A stretch of 64,000 nt of DNA from Musa acuminata AAA Group. Taxonomy: Eukaryota > Streptophyta > Magnoliopsida > Zingiberales > Musaceae. The stretch covers positions 36,087,001-36,151,000 of the forward strand of contig NC_088344.1 of NCBI RefSeq assembly GCF_036884655.1. Reading direction: 5' to 3'. Position 1 is the first letter of the stretch; each line of letters opens with the position of its first letter. The notes under the pieces are model-generated. The model was not told where the DNA came from. It ran no database searches and saw only the letters and a list, made by a program, of their open reading frames with translations. This document shows, in pieces, positions 12,207 through 25,100 of this stretch. A program made the translations under genes and the position numbers.

Positions 12207-15026
12207 TCACCAGAAGTCGTTGCAAGAGCACTTTCCATCCCTGAAATGGTGAAACCGAGCCCCAGCCCTGAGAAGAATCTCGCGACCAGTCATCTGCGAC
12301 ATGTACTTTGCCACCGTATGACAGTCACTACACACTCTTGTATTCTTTATCACCCTAATTGCTGTGCCCTCACCAGTGCAGATCAGCCCATATGCCATTG
12401 CCAGCTTCTCCGTGTGGCTCAGCAGCAACTTCTCCTTCTCTTCCTCTCCAATGTGGTGGGCGATGCAGCTGGTATCAGGCACATATCCTCGTCTCCTCAT
12501 CGCCGACACCAGTCGATACAGCTCGAAGTATATCTCCCCGGTATCAGGGTGAGGTGGTCCTCCTTCCACGCCGAAGACATGCACGGTCTGGTTGATCTGT
12601 ATCCAGCTCCATCCACCCCTGCTCTCCACTCCTGCTGCATTCTTCGCATCCCTCACGTCCTCAGCATCTTCCCAGCGGTTCTCGCAGGCGTATATGCTCA
12701 TCATCAACACATAGTTTGCCGGATTTGATGGCTCCAACTGGAAGAGTTGCTTGGCAGCCATTTCTGCGAGCTCCACGTTTCTGTGAGTTCTGCATGCTGC
12801 GAGCAGGGAGCCCCAGATGCCAGCATCTGCCTCCAATGGCATTCTCTGGATGAAGTCCCATGCCTCGTCGAGGTATCCGCATCGAGCAAGGAGATCGACC
12901 ATGCAAGTGTAGTGCTCCAGAGTTGGGGTGACACCGAACCCTTTCATGCCATCAAAAAGCTTCCATCCTTGGGTCACCAAACCTGAATGCCTGCACCCTG
13001 AGAGAACTGCAGTGAAGGTGATACCATCTGGCTTGATTCCTTCTCCACACATCCGATCGAAGAGTGAAATCGCTTCTTCACCTCGACCGTGAGCTGCGAA
13101 TCCCATGATCATGGCATTCCATGAGGCCAGGTTTCTGTGCCTGAGCTTCTCAAAGACCCTGTTGGCCTCGGCTAAACTGCCGGACTTGGCATACATGTCG
13201 ATGAGCGCGGTGGCCACGAAGATATCGTCGTCGAGGTCTCTCCTCGCCGCGAAGCAGTGCAGTTCTCTGCCCTTCCCTAGCAGGGCCATCGCTGCACAAG
13301 CTCGGAGCAGGCAAGCGACAGAGACCGAGTTGGGCTGAACTCCCTCGCTCAGCATCTCCCTGAAGAAGTAGATGGCGTCTTCGTATCGTTCATTGCGGCA
13401 GCAACCGGAGATGACTGCAGTCCATGAGACCACATTTGGAACCACACCGTTTGCCTTCAGCTGACGAATTAGTACTACCGCCTGCTTGCTTCGCCCATGA
13501 ATGGAGTATCCCGAGATCAAGCCATTCCATGTTGCCAAATCGGGCTGCTCTCCTTCCTCCTCCATCTGCTCCATCAGTTGCAGAGCTTCCTCGAACAACC
13601 CTTCATGTGCGTACCCTGAAATCATCGAGTTCCATGTAAGTACGTTTCTGTGCTTCATTCTATGGAAGACACTTCGAGCATTAGATAGATTTCGACATCT
13701 GACGTACATGTCTGTCAGCGCAGTTCCTACGAACACCTTCCGATCGAGCCCGTGCCTGATAGCGTATCCATGGATTGTCTTGCCCAACTCAACCAAACCA
13801 GAATGGGTAACGGGACGAAGAACACTTGTGATGGAGCTGGAATTCGGCTGGAATCCATCTTCCTGCATCTTTCGGAGAAGCTCGAAAGTCCGGTGAGGCG
13901 ATCCGTGGTGAGAGTGACCGGAGATCAAGCAATTCCAAGTAACCACGTCGGGCTCCGCTCCGAAAGCCACCATGTCGCGGAACAGCTCCAAGGCGTCCTC
14001 GAGAAACCCATTGAGAGAACAGCAGGAGATGATGGAATTCCACGACACGAGCGTCCTTCCTCCCATGTACTCGAACACTCTCCTCGCTAGCTTCACCAGC
14101 GAGTTCTTGGAGTACATGGAGATCAAGGAGTTGCTCACCAGTGCGCACAGGAAACTCCCTGATCTGATGACATGTCCATGTATCACCTTGCCTTGCTTGA
14201 CAGCCTCGAGTCTCCCGCAGGCATGCAGAGCTTTGGCCACTGTGACTTCATCAGCTTCCAGGCCAACGAGCTGCATCATTCGGAACAATTCGAGTGCTTC
14301 GATCCATTTCCCTCTCTCCACATTGAGCACAATGAAGTTGTTCCACAAAATCGAATCCTCGGTAAACGACGACTCTTCAAACAATCTATCGGCGGATTCT
14401 GAGCTGCAACAACGGGCGTAGAAATCCAGCAGAGAGCACCTGATGTAAGTTTCATTCGCCAGGCCTGCTTTGGTAACATGCGCATGAATCTGAGAACCCA
14501 ACCAGAAATCTACTGACTCCGCACAGTTCCTTAAAGCTCTGCGGAAAATGCCTACGCTGAGCGTGATTCCTATCCTATGCAGCTCCCGGAAAATCTCGAG
14601 CAACTCGCGGGTACTTCTTTCTCCGGCGCCGTCGAAAGAATCGATCAGATAGCTCCACGAAAGAGTGTCAGATTGCAAGGCAATAAAGAAAACTGCGGCA
14701 GCCGATCGGAAATCTCCGAACTTCGAGTAGACTTGAATGAGGAAGTCCACAGCGGACTTCGAGCTCCGCGGCTCTGCGGCCTTTAGAATCCGGGCATGGA
14801 CTTGCTTGACTGAGCCCAGAGATATGGAGTAGATGGGATCGTCTAAAGCGAGTGAGGGGGAAGGGAACGTGAGGACAGCAGGGGAAGTCTCGACGGCGGC
14901 GGGTGAGGATTGAAGTAGGGCTTGCGGGACGGGAGAGCTCGTTCTTCTCCATCTCTTTCTCAGGCCGGCGGAACGCTTGCAAGGGGAAGAGGGTCTAAAG
15001 CTGCGATAGGAGAGGGTTTGCTCCAT
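12207..15026 (-). CDS. DYW-class pentatricopeptide repeat protein (At4g01030-like), organellar RNA editing factor
   Basis: Intact 939-codon single-exon gene, as is usual for plant PPR genes. The N-terminal ~60 residues are rich in Ser, Arg and Pro, consistent with an organelle transit peptide. From about residue 80 the protein is a run of PLS-type PPR repeats, with many WNSMISGY, FVATALIDMY and ASWNAMIMG blocks, followed by the E domain (MVDLLARCGYLDEAWDFIQRMP) and a full C-terminal DYW domain. The cytidine-deaminase-like zinc signature HTEKLA...CSDCH is intact, and the protein ends CSCNDFW rather than DYW, a common variant. Such proteins bind one or a few organellar transcripts and direct C-to-U editing. 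Similarity recalled from memory is strongest to Arabidopsis At4g01030, predicted mitochondrial. The target site cannot be told from sequence by eye. Long plus-strand frames over it are shadows. Confidence 0.95.
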   Translation of the reverse strand: MEQTLSYRSFRPSSPCKRSAGLRKRWRRTSSPVPQALLQSSPAAVETSPAVLTFPSPSLALDDPIYSISLGSVKQVHARILKAAEPRSSKSAVDFLIQVYSKFGDFRSAAAVFFIALQSDTLSWSYLIDSFDGAGERSTRELLEIFRELHRIGITLSVGIFRRALRNCAESVDFWLGSQIHAHVTKAGLANETYIRCSLLDFYARCCSSESADRLFEESSFTEDSILWNNFIVLNVERGKWIEALELFRMMQLVGLEADEVTVAKALHACGRLEAVKQGKVIHGHVIRSGSFLCALVSNSLISMYSKNSLVKLARRVFEYMGGRTLVSWNSIISCCSLNGFLEDALELFRDMVAFGAEPDVVTWNCLISGHSHHGSPHRTFELLRKMQEDGFQPNSSSITSVLRPVTHSGLVELGKTIHGYAIRHGLDRKVFVGTALTDMYVRCRNLSNARSVFHRMKHRNVLTWNSMISGYAHEGLFEEALQLMEQMEEEGEQPDLATWNGLISGYSIHGRSKQAVVLIRQLKANGVVPNVVSWTAVISGCCRNERYEDAIYFFREMLSEGVQPNSVSVACLLRACAAMALLGKGRELHCFAARRDLDDDIFVATALIDMYAKSGSLAEANRVFEKLRHRNLASWNAMIMGFAAHGRGEEAISLFDRMCGEGIKPDGITFTAVLSGCRHSGLVTQGWKLFDGMKGFGVTPTLEHYTCMVDLLARCGYLDEAWDFIQRMPLEADAGIWGSLLAACRTHRNVELAEMAAKQLFQLEPSNPANYVLMMSIYACENRWEDAEDVRDAKNAAGVESRGGWSWIQINQTVHVFGVEGGPPHPDTGEIYFELYRLVSAMRRRGYVPDTSCIAHHIGEEEKEKLLLSHTEKLAMAYGLICTGEGTAIRVIKNTRVCSDCHTVAKYMSQMTGREILLRAGARFHHFRDGKCSCNDFW

Positions 15027-15454
15027 GAGAGGACACTGAAGTGGACAGTAACGGGTTCAGGAAGAGCAGGGAAGAGGAGGGAGGAGGAGACTGAGCGCAG
15101 TGGTAGAGGAAGACCCGACCTTTTCACCATGGCCAGCCATGACTGTGCAGAACAAATGGATAAGGTCGGGGAGTTTGGAGCAGCCAGTTACTGGTAGATG
15201 ATCCCTCCAGATTGTTCAATAGATTTGGTGCCGTGGTCAACAACGAGGATGTGGAAAAGGGTCTGCTTCCCAATTTGTTTCAGCTACATGAATCGCTTAC
15301 ATCATCATTAATCAAAGTAATATTAGTCAACTTATTTATTGCTTCAAATACAATTATTTTAGGTCTTTATCTGATTTTTAAAAAAAAATATATTAACATA
15401 AAAGGAATGAATACAACCCGTGCTAAAAGAATGCAACACTTAGAAAAATAATTA
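15027..15454. other. Promoter-side spacer of the PPR gene
   Basis: Upstream of the PPR start codon. It should contain the PPR leader and promoter; no clear TATA box was picked out. The left end of the gypsy relic begins at about 15455, so transposon sequence lies within 430 bp of the gene. Confidence 0.4.
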
Positions 15455-17826
15455 AATATGAGGAGCGCATGACCCGAGATAATATCAATCAACATATCAA
15501 TCTAAGAAGGAGGATAGTCATCCTTTGGACATGTCTTATTGAGATCAATATAGTCAGCATACATCCTCTAATTTCTATTAAAGTTTTTAACGAGTACAAT
15601 GTTGGAGAGTCATTCTCTCGAAGGAGTTATTGAATTGCACCTCTCTCTTCGAGAAGTGCTACCTCGATCTTGACAACTTGATCGAGTCGAGCCTTGTCTA
15701 GGGGTGCTTCGATCAATGGCTCCACTGACTCAAGATGTGGAACGAACTTAGTGAAGTCTTAGGGGTCTATAGATGGCACCTCGAACCAAGCTTTTTTTTT
15801 TTAATATGATTATTATCGTTAACTAGCATTAGTGCGACTCCCTTAAGTTGCTTCTTAACTTTCTAATACCAGTTCTCGTCAGAAACTTTACCACCATATA
15901 GTAGGTGGATGCCATCACCCTTTATCTATTAAGTGTAGGTCGACTTATAATTACATTATATGCCGAGAGGTTATCTACCACCATAAATCTACTTAGTATT
16001 ATTTTGGAGCATAACTCATCTCTGAATGTGATGTGTAAATTCATAATCCTAAGAGGGGAGATAGAGTCGCTCGTGAACCCCGTTAGTGAAGAAGTCATAG
16101 GGGCAAGGTTGTTAGTCAAAAGCTCGAGTTTTTGGAAAGCATCAAAGTAGAAGATATCAACAAAGCTACCTATGTCAATTATGACCCTCTACACCCAAGT
16201 ATTAATCATCTTTATAGAAACTATCAAAGCATTGAGTCAAAGTTATCTCCAAGTCACCCTTATCTCCAAGTCACCCTCTGAGTCAAAGTTATCTCCAAGT
16301 CACCCTTTATCCTTGAAAGTTATCTCCAAGTCACCCTCTATCCTTGGGAGCTTTCAATTATAACTCGGGCATAAGTTTTACAACTCGTGGAGTTGTCTCC
16401 CCCTAAGGCAAGTCTACCAGTGATGACGTTAATATATCTCTCTACTGGCCCCTGAGGTCGAGATGAGGGTTCTCGATATTTTTGGATGAACTGCTCAAGG
16501 GTCCTCGACGTATGAGTTTTTCAATCTACTCTTTCAAGTCACTGACAATCCTCTATGTCATAGTTGTAATCCTAGTATAACTAATAATATTTGGACCCAT
16601 CTCTTTTCATTGAGTCTTCATCGGATGAGGATCTTTTAAAAGTCCCTTCTCCTTTAATATGTAGAAAAACTTCAGTTCTAAATATATTCAAGGGGGACAG
16701 CTTGGACGTTGGGTGAAGTAACTTTGATTATTCGTTCCTCTTTCACTACAATGACCTCGAGGTCAGGATGGATTGTGGTCACTCTTGCTTCGGCCTCTTG
16801 CATTATTCCTCATGCTTATCGAAGGCCATTATCTCGGTGGCAATATATTAATTGGCCTTTCGAAGTACCTCTGGTACTATCGTCGATGGTCTATTTACCA
16901 ACAACTAGAAGAGATAAGAGAGCTTGAGCCTCATCGTGAATGTATGTATTATGAGCAATGGATGGGCATCTTTCATGTCTCGGATTTTATTAGTGAACCG
17001 AGTGATAAAGTCTGTAAGAGTTTCTTCCTCCTCTTGCTTGAGTCTAAGAAGCATTGCCCCTAATGGCCTCGAGTGCACATTCTCAAGGAAGTGAAGTTTG
17101 AACTCCCTTATAAGTTAGGAAAAAAAATGATGAAAAGTGACTTCAGGCGGGCATATTATTCTTGTGTTAGGCCTCTTAACATGAACGAGAAGGTACAATA
17201 CATCAAAGTGTCCGAAGTGTCATATAATGACATTTGGGCATGGAAAACTATAATATACTCCATCAGGTCACCATTGAATATCTCCAATGATAGGAGGTGG
17301 AAGTTCACTGAAATCGATTCCTCCTAGATTTTCTAAGTGAACGGTGACTAACCCAATGTGGGGTCAACTAGCACTTCCCCTTTGGATTGTTAGAACTCTC
17401 ATCGTATCTCCTCCAAACGTCAGTCCATATGTCGTAGTTGGACTCATAAGAAGTAAAAAGCCTAAGTCATTAAATAGATGTCAATACCTCATCGATATTT
17501 GTATTAAGGTGGATGCGTCCATATGTGAAATGGGTGGCTATTGCTCCCTTGAGTGAAAATACTGTGGGTTAAGATCAAAGCATCCTCGCTCGAGCATTCA
17601 TTAAGAGAGTCAATGATCGAGAGTTCCTACAATATCGGATCCACTTTCTAGCGTCAAAAATATTAAGGGAAGAAATCATTAACGTCCTGGTCAACTTGAC
17701 ATGGTCTGGACCCGAATGTGTAGGGTTATTTAAGAAGCCTCCAAAGTGGAAACGCCGAGCTCCCGAGGTGCCACCTACATGAAGATCAATGTCGGAAGAG
17801 GTTTCTCGATCTAGTCCCTCTAACAC
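15455..17826 (-). mobile_element. Truncated, decayed Ty3/gypsy retrotransposon fragment
   Basis: Read on the minus strand. The stretch 15922-16170 encodes a retroviral-type aspartic protease region: DIGSF in place of the active-site DSGSS, then LTFxxE-like sequence and ending YNVIISRPTLNR, a standard gypsy protease ending. Further along, 15455-15600 encodes the start of reverse transcriptase: RMYADYIDLNKTCPKDDYP, then IDMLIDIISGHALL, with TAG where a Trp is expected and another stop before ID. The similarity ends at about 15455, so the rest of RT, RNase H and integrase are missing. Gag-like remnants probably fill 16700-17826 but are too degraded to assign. Not functional. Confidence 0.82.
16240..16350. 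repeat. Short direct repeats in the gypsy relic
   Basis: The phrase TTATCTCCAAGTCACCCT recurs four times with small spacers, sometimes preceded by GAGTCAAAG. It is a local slippage-type expansion inside the retrotransposon remnant. Confidence 0.8.
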
Positions 17827-19187
17827 CCAAGTTAGTAGCCCGAGGTATATAAGTGCGGACGTAAGTGGTCAAAAAAGATAATCATTTTTCTCATTCTATT
17901 GAAGATGAGTTTTTATATCTAGTTATAAAGAAATAAAATATTTTATGAAATATTCTACGGGGAGACACTCTCTAATCGCCTACAACATCCTTTCCTTGAC
18001 CTTTTTGTTCACATAAGCGATGAGGAATAATCCATAATTGTCTGCTTTGAACGTTTGCTCACGTTGGCAGATGAATGAAGGATGACCTTCGTCTTCTCCC
18101 CTGTTGAACATCACGTGATGATTACGTACTGAATGATGATTAATTGACAACGTACTCTCTATTAGTTATCTTTAATTGACAACGTACTCTCTATTAGTTA
18201 TCTTTCCTAGGCACCTCTAACAATATGGAACGACTCCAAAAATATATCGTACATTAATCAAATTCCAAGAAGGTTCCAAATCCTTGTTAAGGATTTTGAC
18301 AACGATAGTTTCCATAACAATTGATTGCATACCTTCATCAGCAGCAAGCCGAAGGTCGTCGGGCACCGCAAACATCTTTGTGCAAAAGCTCCTAAGGCGG
18401 GAATCCTTACAAAAAGCTCCATCAATATTCAATATAAGCCAACCCACCTCTGCAGCCTCTACACCACCACAATGTGGGAAGGAGGGTAGGGGGCGTAGAT
18501 TCAATAGCAATGCATGCTTGCCAAATCTATTTTTGAAACCAACTCAGCTAGCAAAGGACCAAAATTTTCATTCAATTTACCCGACGGTCATTTCTGATCA
18601 GAAATAAAACTCATGCATGCAATCCACATTGATGAATGTAGGTTTAAAAGCCATAGGCATGTCAAAAATCTAGTTGTGATCTAAATGTATACAGATAAAC
18701 CATCACCGAACACCGATAATGAAAGAAAAAGCAGCACGAAGCTCACGCATAGCACGCAAAAACAAGCGCCAAGGCTTTAACATTCCACAAGATAATCAGT
18801 ACATGAAAAGCCCCAACACATAAAGGTAGAATAGAGGCTAGACATGGGCAAGTATCAAAGCTGCTACTGCAACAACAGACTTACAACTTATGTTTCCATG
18901 ATACCTTGACTCCACTTTAAAGTATCCATAATACAAAACTAGCTGACATACAAGAAAAATAAGGACAAGTAATCGGTTGATGACGGATATCATTCAAGCA
19001 TAATAAGTCTCATGTTTTCGCTCATTACATGTACAATGCGTCCGTTGCAACTGAATCCAAACCAAACGGTAACCTGAGATAATGTGAAGCACAACTATTA
19101 CAACAGTTAAAGAAAGAAAAAGGAAAAGAGCGTAAAGTAATAATACAAGATTGGTTTTCTTGTGATATTAAACCTTGCGAAGGTCAC
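17827..19187. other. Spacer between gypsy relic and the 3' end of the PTB gene
   Basis: 17827-18140 may be the 5' part or LTR of the gypsy relic, though no LTR ends were proved. 18141-18204 is a tandem repeat. 18205-18600 holds a weak minus-strand frame with no recognised similarity. 18600-19187 should contain the 3' untranslated region of the PTBP3-like gene. Confidence 0.4.
18141..18204. repeat. Perfect 32-bp tandem duplication
   Basis: Two identical 32-bp units starting TAATTGACAACGTACTCTCT lie at 18141-18172 and 18173-18204. Confidence 0.9.
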
Positions 19188-22100
19188 TCAATGACCATAT
19201 GGCTGCGGAGGCCGAAATAGAAGTTGCTGTCTCCGCTGACCAGGCAACGGCATCATGTGTGGAGCTACACCTGGAGGAGCTACATGTTGAATATGAATCT
19301 GATTGTGCAGATGTGGATGAAAAGGTTGATTGTGCAGATGTGGAGGTAAAGGTTGATTATGCAGCTGTGGAGGCAATGATTGGTTGTGCAGCTGTAATGG
19401 TGCCATTGCACCAGATCGTATGTCCCAACTAGCAGCAGCTTGAGGTACCTGAGGAAGTGAGACTCCATTGGAGATTGCCGGATATGGAATGTTGTTATAT
19501 GAATGAACTGTGGCACCAGGCATGGGGACTGGCTGAGGACCAAGAAGTGATGGTTGATTGCTCACGGTAGCAATGTTTCCTCCAGTGTAGTCTCTGCCTC
19601 GGTCATTGTTGATCTGAAATAAAAGGAGGCAATATTTACACAGAAAGAACCACCACATGGCAACACAAGGTTTCCTATAAAAACTAAGCTACCAACAATA
19701 TGGTAATACAAGTAACCACAGCAATCTACAAAGCAATACGAATTAAATACTCTAAATATGTTGGATGCTTCAAAACATATTCAGGTTCTGAGTAACACCT
19801 GAACTTTGTTATAGATGTAAGATGATTGTTTTGTCCATATATTGTTTATATATAAGAAAATTATATTTCAAGATGTTAAATACAAGCAATTCGCTATCCA
19901 ATCATAACTAAAACACGCCACACCTACCTTGATTATTCTTGTTTTACCAACTCCTCGTTCTAAATCCAGATTGCAATGACAGGTAGTCAACCCAGTATCA
20001 AGAACAACACAAAACAGGCTTCAAATGGCATTCTTATCAGGAACTCAATTTTCTGGAAATAAGGATAAGTACCACAGATTTATGGCACCCCTTATACTTG
20101 GACTATAAGAAGTCATGTATATTAAGCAAATCTGGGCAGCAAATTCAGCATGATCTGATTAGGTTCTAAATCCAAAGGCAATAGAGAAGGTCGTTTGAAG
20201 GCCACAAAATGATCAAGACATAAAAAAAAGTTGATTTTCTTGGTCAGGCCCTGGACTACTTTTGGCACTTCCACAAGAGACTAATGTTATTCCTCTTACT
20301 GCATTCTGCAAGATCACAGCTATTCAGCAAAATGTTAACAACAAGGTTCACACTAAAATAACAATATAATATAGGGTTTTCTGATAAATTTAGCTAAGAT
20401 CCGCTCCTTTAAAAAAAATAATTACCAAAATACTATTCTTGTTCCTCACCCTATATCAAGCATCCTCTGGCATTGTTTACAATTAATCTTTATTATATGT
20501 GTAGTCGAGAAGTGCAAGTTGCATTAATCATTTATCACAACATTTATCCTCCTCCCTCCTCTTCCTCCACCACCTCCTCAACTTCCTTTTTGGCTCCGGT
20601 ACGAGATTGCATTCATTAATCGATACACTGCTCTTCATGTTAGATGAAGCTCGCAAAATCCTCAATAGATACACCACTCTTCAAGAGCTTGCTTGAAAAC
20701 AATACCCATTTTTATATCCTCAGAATAAAGAAATGAATACTATTCTGTTTCTTATTTTTAGAACACAAATCGCCGAGTTGTCAGCGGAAAGAAAACCCAA
20801 GTATTACTACTCATCCTATCATACTAGAACAAGACTTAATTAGCAAGAAGGTAAATAAAACTACTGATGTCCTCAAGCAAGTGGGTAGCAGGTTATGGAA
20901 ACAGTCAGCCCAACAAGACTTAATTTCCTGGTGATCTAATATTACCTTCACATTAAGATCAGTGTGGCGTGAATAAGTCAGATGAAGCTTGCAAAATCCT
21001 CCTTCATAAATACAGTGTCCTTCAAGGGCCTGTTTGGCGATATTTGCAGTCTGAATATCTATAATGCAAGCATAAAACCAATCAAAGAACCACACAAGTC
21101 CATGTATTTATAAGAGAATTGATAGAAAACTCAGTTTTCACAACCCAGAGAAATGTAAATGGAGGAATAGTATATACAGGTAAAAACATGAAGAGAGCAT
21201 AAAAATCACAAGAGCAGACAAGATTAAGCAGCTAATCAGTACTTCCCACCTCAGGATCAAGCAAAGCAGCACTACAACCTAGTTCAAATTAACTAACATA
21301 ATTTAGAAAAGAGGCTATGGTAAGTTTGATCTCCTTTAAAGCCAATAATCAAATATCATCTCTATGGAGGCAGAAAGTTACGAGAGAATACTAACACGTA
21401 GCATAAGAATGTGCATGACTATGATATATTTAGACAAATAACAATATGTCTACCTATGCATAATCTAATACAGGAAATTTCATTGAAAAAAAACATCAAT
21501 CCATTGTGAATGAGTATTCCATTTATTTAGTCAAGATTTCAAAGCCATCCTGCTAAAAACCAAATCTAACCAAACAACAAAGTCTAGAAATCTAAATTGC
21601 TCCTTCCCATTTTGATTCAAGAGATACGAACCTGGACTAAAGGCCACCTAGAAGAACATGAACCATTCCTCCACTAAGAGGGATGACCCATGTTAGTACC
21701 TACTTTCTATATCATCGTGCTCTTTTCAACTCCACCTCCTTTGTTGATGTCCGCAACCTGCTCAGTCCCTCTCATGCTATCAGGTATGTTGCTTATCAAC
21801 AGCAAGGTCTAAAACACCGTCAATCCAAAGTCGACAGGAAACAGCCTAAAAAATAACAGACACCAACCAGTCCAGAACACAATTCACTTCTACCCTTCCC
21901 CCTTGCACACAAACTCTCTAGCACTGCTAGCTGTAGCAACTCCTGCTTTGTCTTGACTTTCACCCAAAACGTTTCTCAGTGACTCCATTCACCTCCATGA
22001 CCACCCAACTTCACCAACAAACTCCTCATCATCATCTCTCTTCCCCTCTCCTTCCAAGGTATAACCATCTCCATCTTTCTTCTACCATCCTCTCCTCTCA

Positions 22101-25100
22101 AGCCACTAGCCACTGATGATGAACATTTGCTAATCCCACAGTTCAATACTCTTTGCACTGTTGGCCAACAAGGGATTTTAACCACTTGGATCGGCCACTC
22201 TTTTGTTTCATCATCCTCTCTTTTCTAGTCAATATTCACTGATGCTAAACACTTGCTACTCCCACTGTGCTATACTTTTTATGCACAATTGGCCAATAAG
22301 GAATTGTAATTACTTGAATAAAGATCCAATTCTTCAACTGGAATTTCGGCCCAAGTTCCCAAAACAAAGTACAAGCATACCAATAAGGTGCTTCAAGCCA
22401 AGTTCAGGCTTGAGTCTTCACCCATGGTATAGGGTCAGGACTAAACTTTGAATGTTAAAAATCTCTTGAAGTTCATAGATATGATGTTACAACTTGTGAA
22501 GTTTTTATGCCTAGAGTTTTAGTGCCACACATTCTTTTGATGCACGAGTTAATTAGTTGAGATAAATGTTAAGTGCATCTTAGTCTTGTATCATTTCATC
22601 TTCAAAGCCTTCATGTTCATGTAAACCCTGCTAGGTATGGTTCATTCTGCTAAATCATGTGCCCTGCCTCACAGATATGCCGAGTCTTTGGGACCTAGTG
22701 CACCTTAAGGCTAAAACAACTATGCCCAATGAACAAAGGAACAATAACTTAGCAACCAAACAGCTCCAGCAACAATGTCACAGCATATTCAGGTAGTGCT
22801 TCAAGATGATTACTAGGATATTAAATTAAAGAGTGAAATCCAATCAAACAAATACAGAATAACAACAATGTCACAGAATTTTCAAGAAGTGCATCAGAAT
22901 AATTACCAGGATATTGAATTAAAGCCTGGAATCCAGCATTCTTCTCAAAAAGAGCAATCTTCTGAACAAAACCAAAAGCAGAAAATACCTAAGAATGAAA
23001 AATAGAAGAGTCAGCCATAGTTGCAGTTTAGCATTCCTCATTATGTTAAGAAACTACAATAAATTACCTCATGAAGAACATCAATGGTAACAGTATATTG
23101 CATATTCTCAATTGATGCCAGAAGAACGTTACTCTCTGGTTCTTGCTTCATGCCATCCTGGTCAATACCAAATTTTACAGATAAATCAAAAGAATAATAA
23201 TGATACAACACTATACCACATTAGACTTGATTTTGCTTCTCTTGTGACGTCACCCACAACATAATCAGCTTGACAATCAAATCACAAATACACTAAAATT
23301 CATCTATTTATATTACCTGCCCAGCAATGTCTATAGCTGATGGGGCAACTGGAAGGTAAGGATTAGTGTAGTCCCTGGATGAATGCAAATAAACATGCAT
23401 ATGAATCAGAAAAAAGGGCAACGGACCTAATTTCAAATTTTCAAAAGGCAGATTTACAGTTGCAAAATAAATGTTTGTCTTTGTGCAATTGTGCAAGTAC
23501 ATATAGTATATTATAATAGAGGATACATTTGGGTACTCAACAAGAAAAAAACTCTTAAACTTCATGCACAAAGAGCAAACATGTGCATATGCTCCAGAAC
23601 GAATTTTCATTTTTGGTGACAACTGTTCAGGCTGATTGTCAAAAATGGACTGTTCCAGACTTTGCTCACACATAACACTTAATCTAACAACATTACTAGG
23701 GTGTTTACCTGCTTCTGTGGCTTTGGAACTTCACATTTAGATCTGTATGTGCAGAAAAATTTATCTTGAGTGTACAAGGACCAACATGTTCTTGAAGCAA
23801 GTATCTGCAGCCAGGAAAATAAAAGATATTAATTTCCAAATTGCAACACCAGTGTATCTAAAAAATGAATCACAAATGACCACCACACCTTGGAATACTT
23901 CTTCCATCAAGAGCATTTTTTGCAGAAGATGCAATTTCAGAATCAGAAAATTGAACCAGTGCCTATGGACAAGAGAGTGGATAATGATAAAGACAGAATT
24001 GTTTTATAAAAAAAAACCTCAAAAGTTAAAAAGGAGGATAGTATCACCTGGAAACCGGCAGTTTTCTCAAAGGTAGCAATCTTATGAACAAATCCAAAAG
24101 CAGAGAATACCTAAAATACCATGACTCTTAGTTTGTTGAAAATGATTGACTGAACGAGCATGAGAATGTCAAATGGTAACAAAGTTACACCTCCTAAAAC
24201 AAGACCAGTGCAAAATACTCCCTTAGAAACAAGAAACCAATACCATACAAGATAAGGGATTATATGAAGTTCCACAACCTCAGAATGGACCGAATATACC
24301 ATGATTTGTAATGCTACAACTATGAAAGTATGAAAGAGTATCCTCTAGGGTCAAAGGCTAGCCTAAAGGAAGCAAGAGAGGAAAATAGCGTAGGCTGGAT
24401 TGTTATTGAAACATGACAAGTCTAAGACAAGTATCAATAAACTTGTCATTAGATATTTCAGTAAATATTCAACGTAGGTTGACAATGTTTACTAAGAGCC
24501 ATCAAAGTCAAGCAACATGTGGAAGTAATTAGAAGTTCCAATAGATATGATCAAAATTTTATTATTTGAATAGGACTCAGTGAACTAATGGCTGGAAAGC
24601 ATCTCTCTTATCAGACGCATGTAGAAAAGTTCTAACTCAAGAACAATTACAATCACTACCCACAAGGATTTAGGCACCAGCACATACTGGAAACTCCATG
24701 TCGGACTAAGTTCCATACCACTTTACTGCCGGGATAAACATTTGGATGACTTCCTCCACCTTTTTCCATCCATCCTTGGGCCTCTCAAATTCAGAATTTG
24801 TTTCTGGCAACTTTACAACATAAAAAAGTGGAGAAAGATACCAGATCTAAGTCAGAAGTGAAATTTCTAATGACAATACCCAGAAAGAACTTCTGGAGAT
24901 CACAAGAATTATGCAATCAATTGCCAAGTCAAAGGAAGCAAGAGGTGGCAATAAATAGTGTCATTATCTTAGTTATCTGCTTTTGCAAGTAGATAAAGTT
25001 TCCAAAAGTTAATTTTGCACATTATAAGATCAGTGTCCATACTTCAATTATGCCACAAAATTTATGACCCAAGGAAGAATCAACATACATTCATAACACC

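Noticed and set aside
12359..14421. Many plus-strand open frames across the PPR gene
   Set aside because: They are antisense shadows of the intact 939-codon PPR gene, caused by its GC-rich third positions.
16240..16350. Regularly recurring 18-bp phrases, briefly considered as a CRISPR-like array
   Set aside because: Irregular spacing, a plant nuclear context and location inside a retrotransposon relic; simple slippage repeat.
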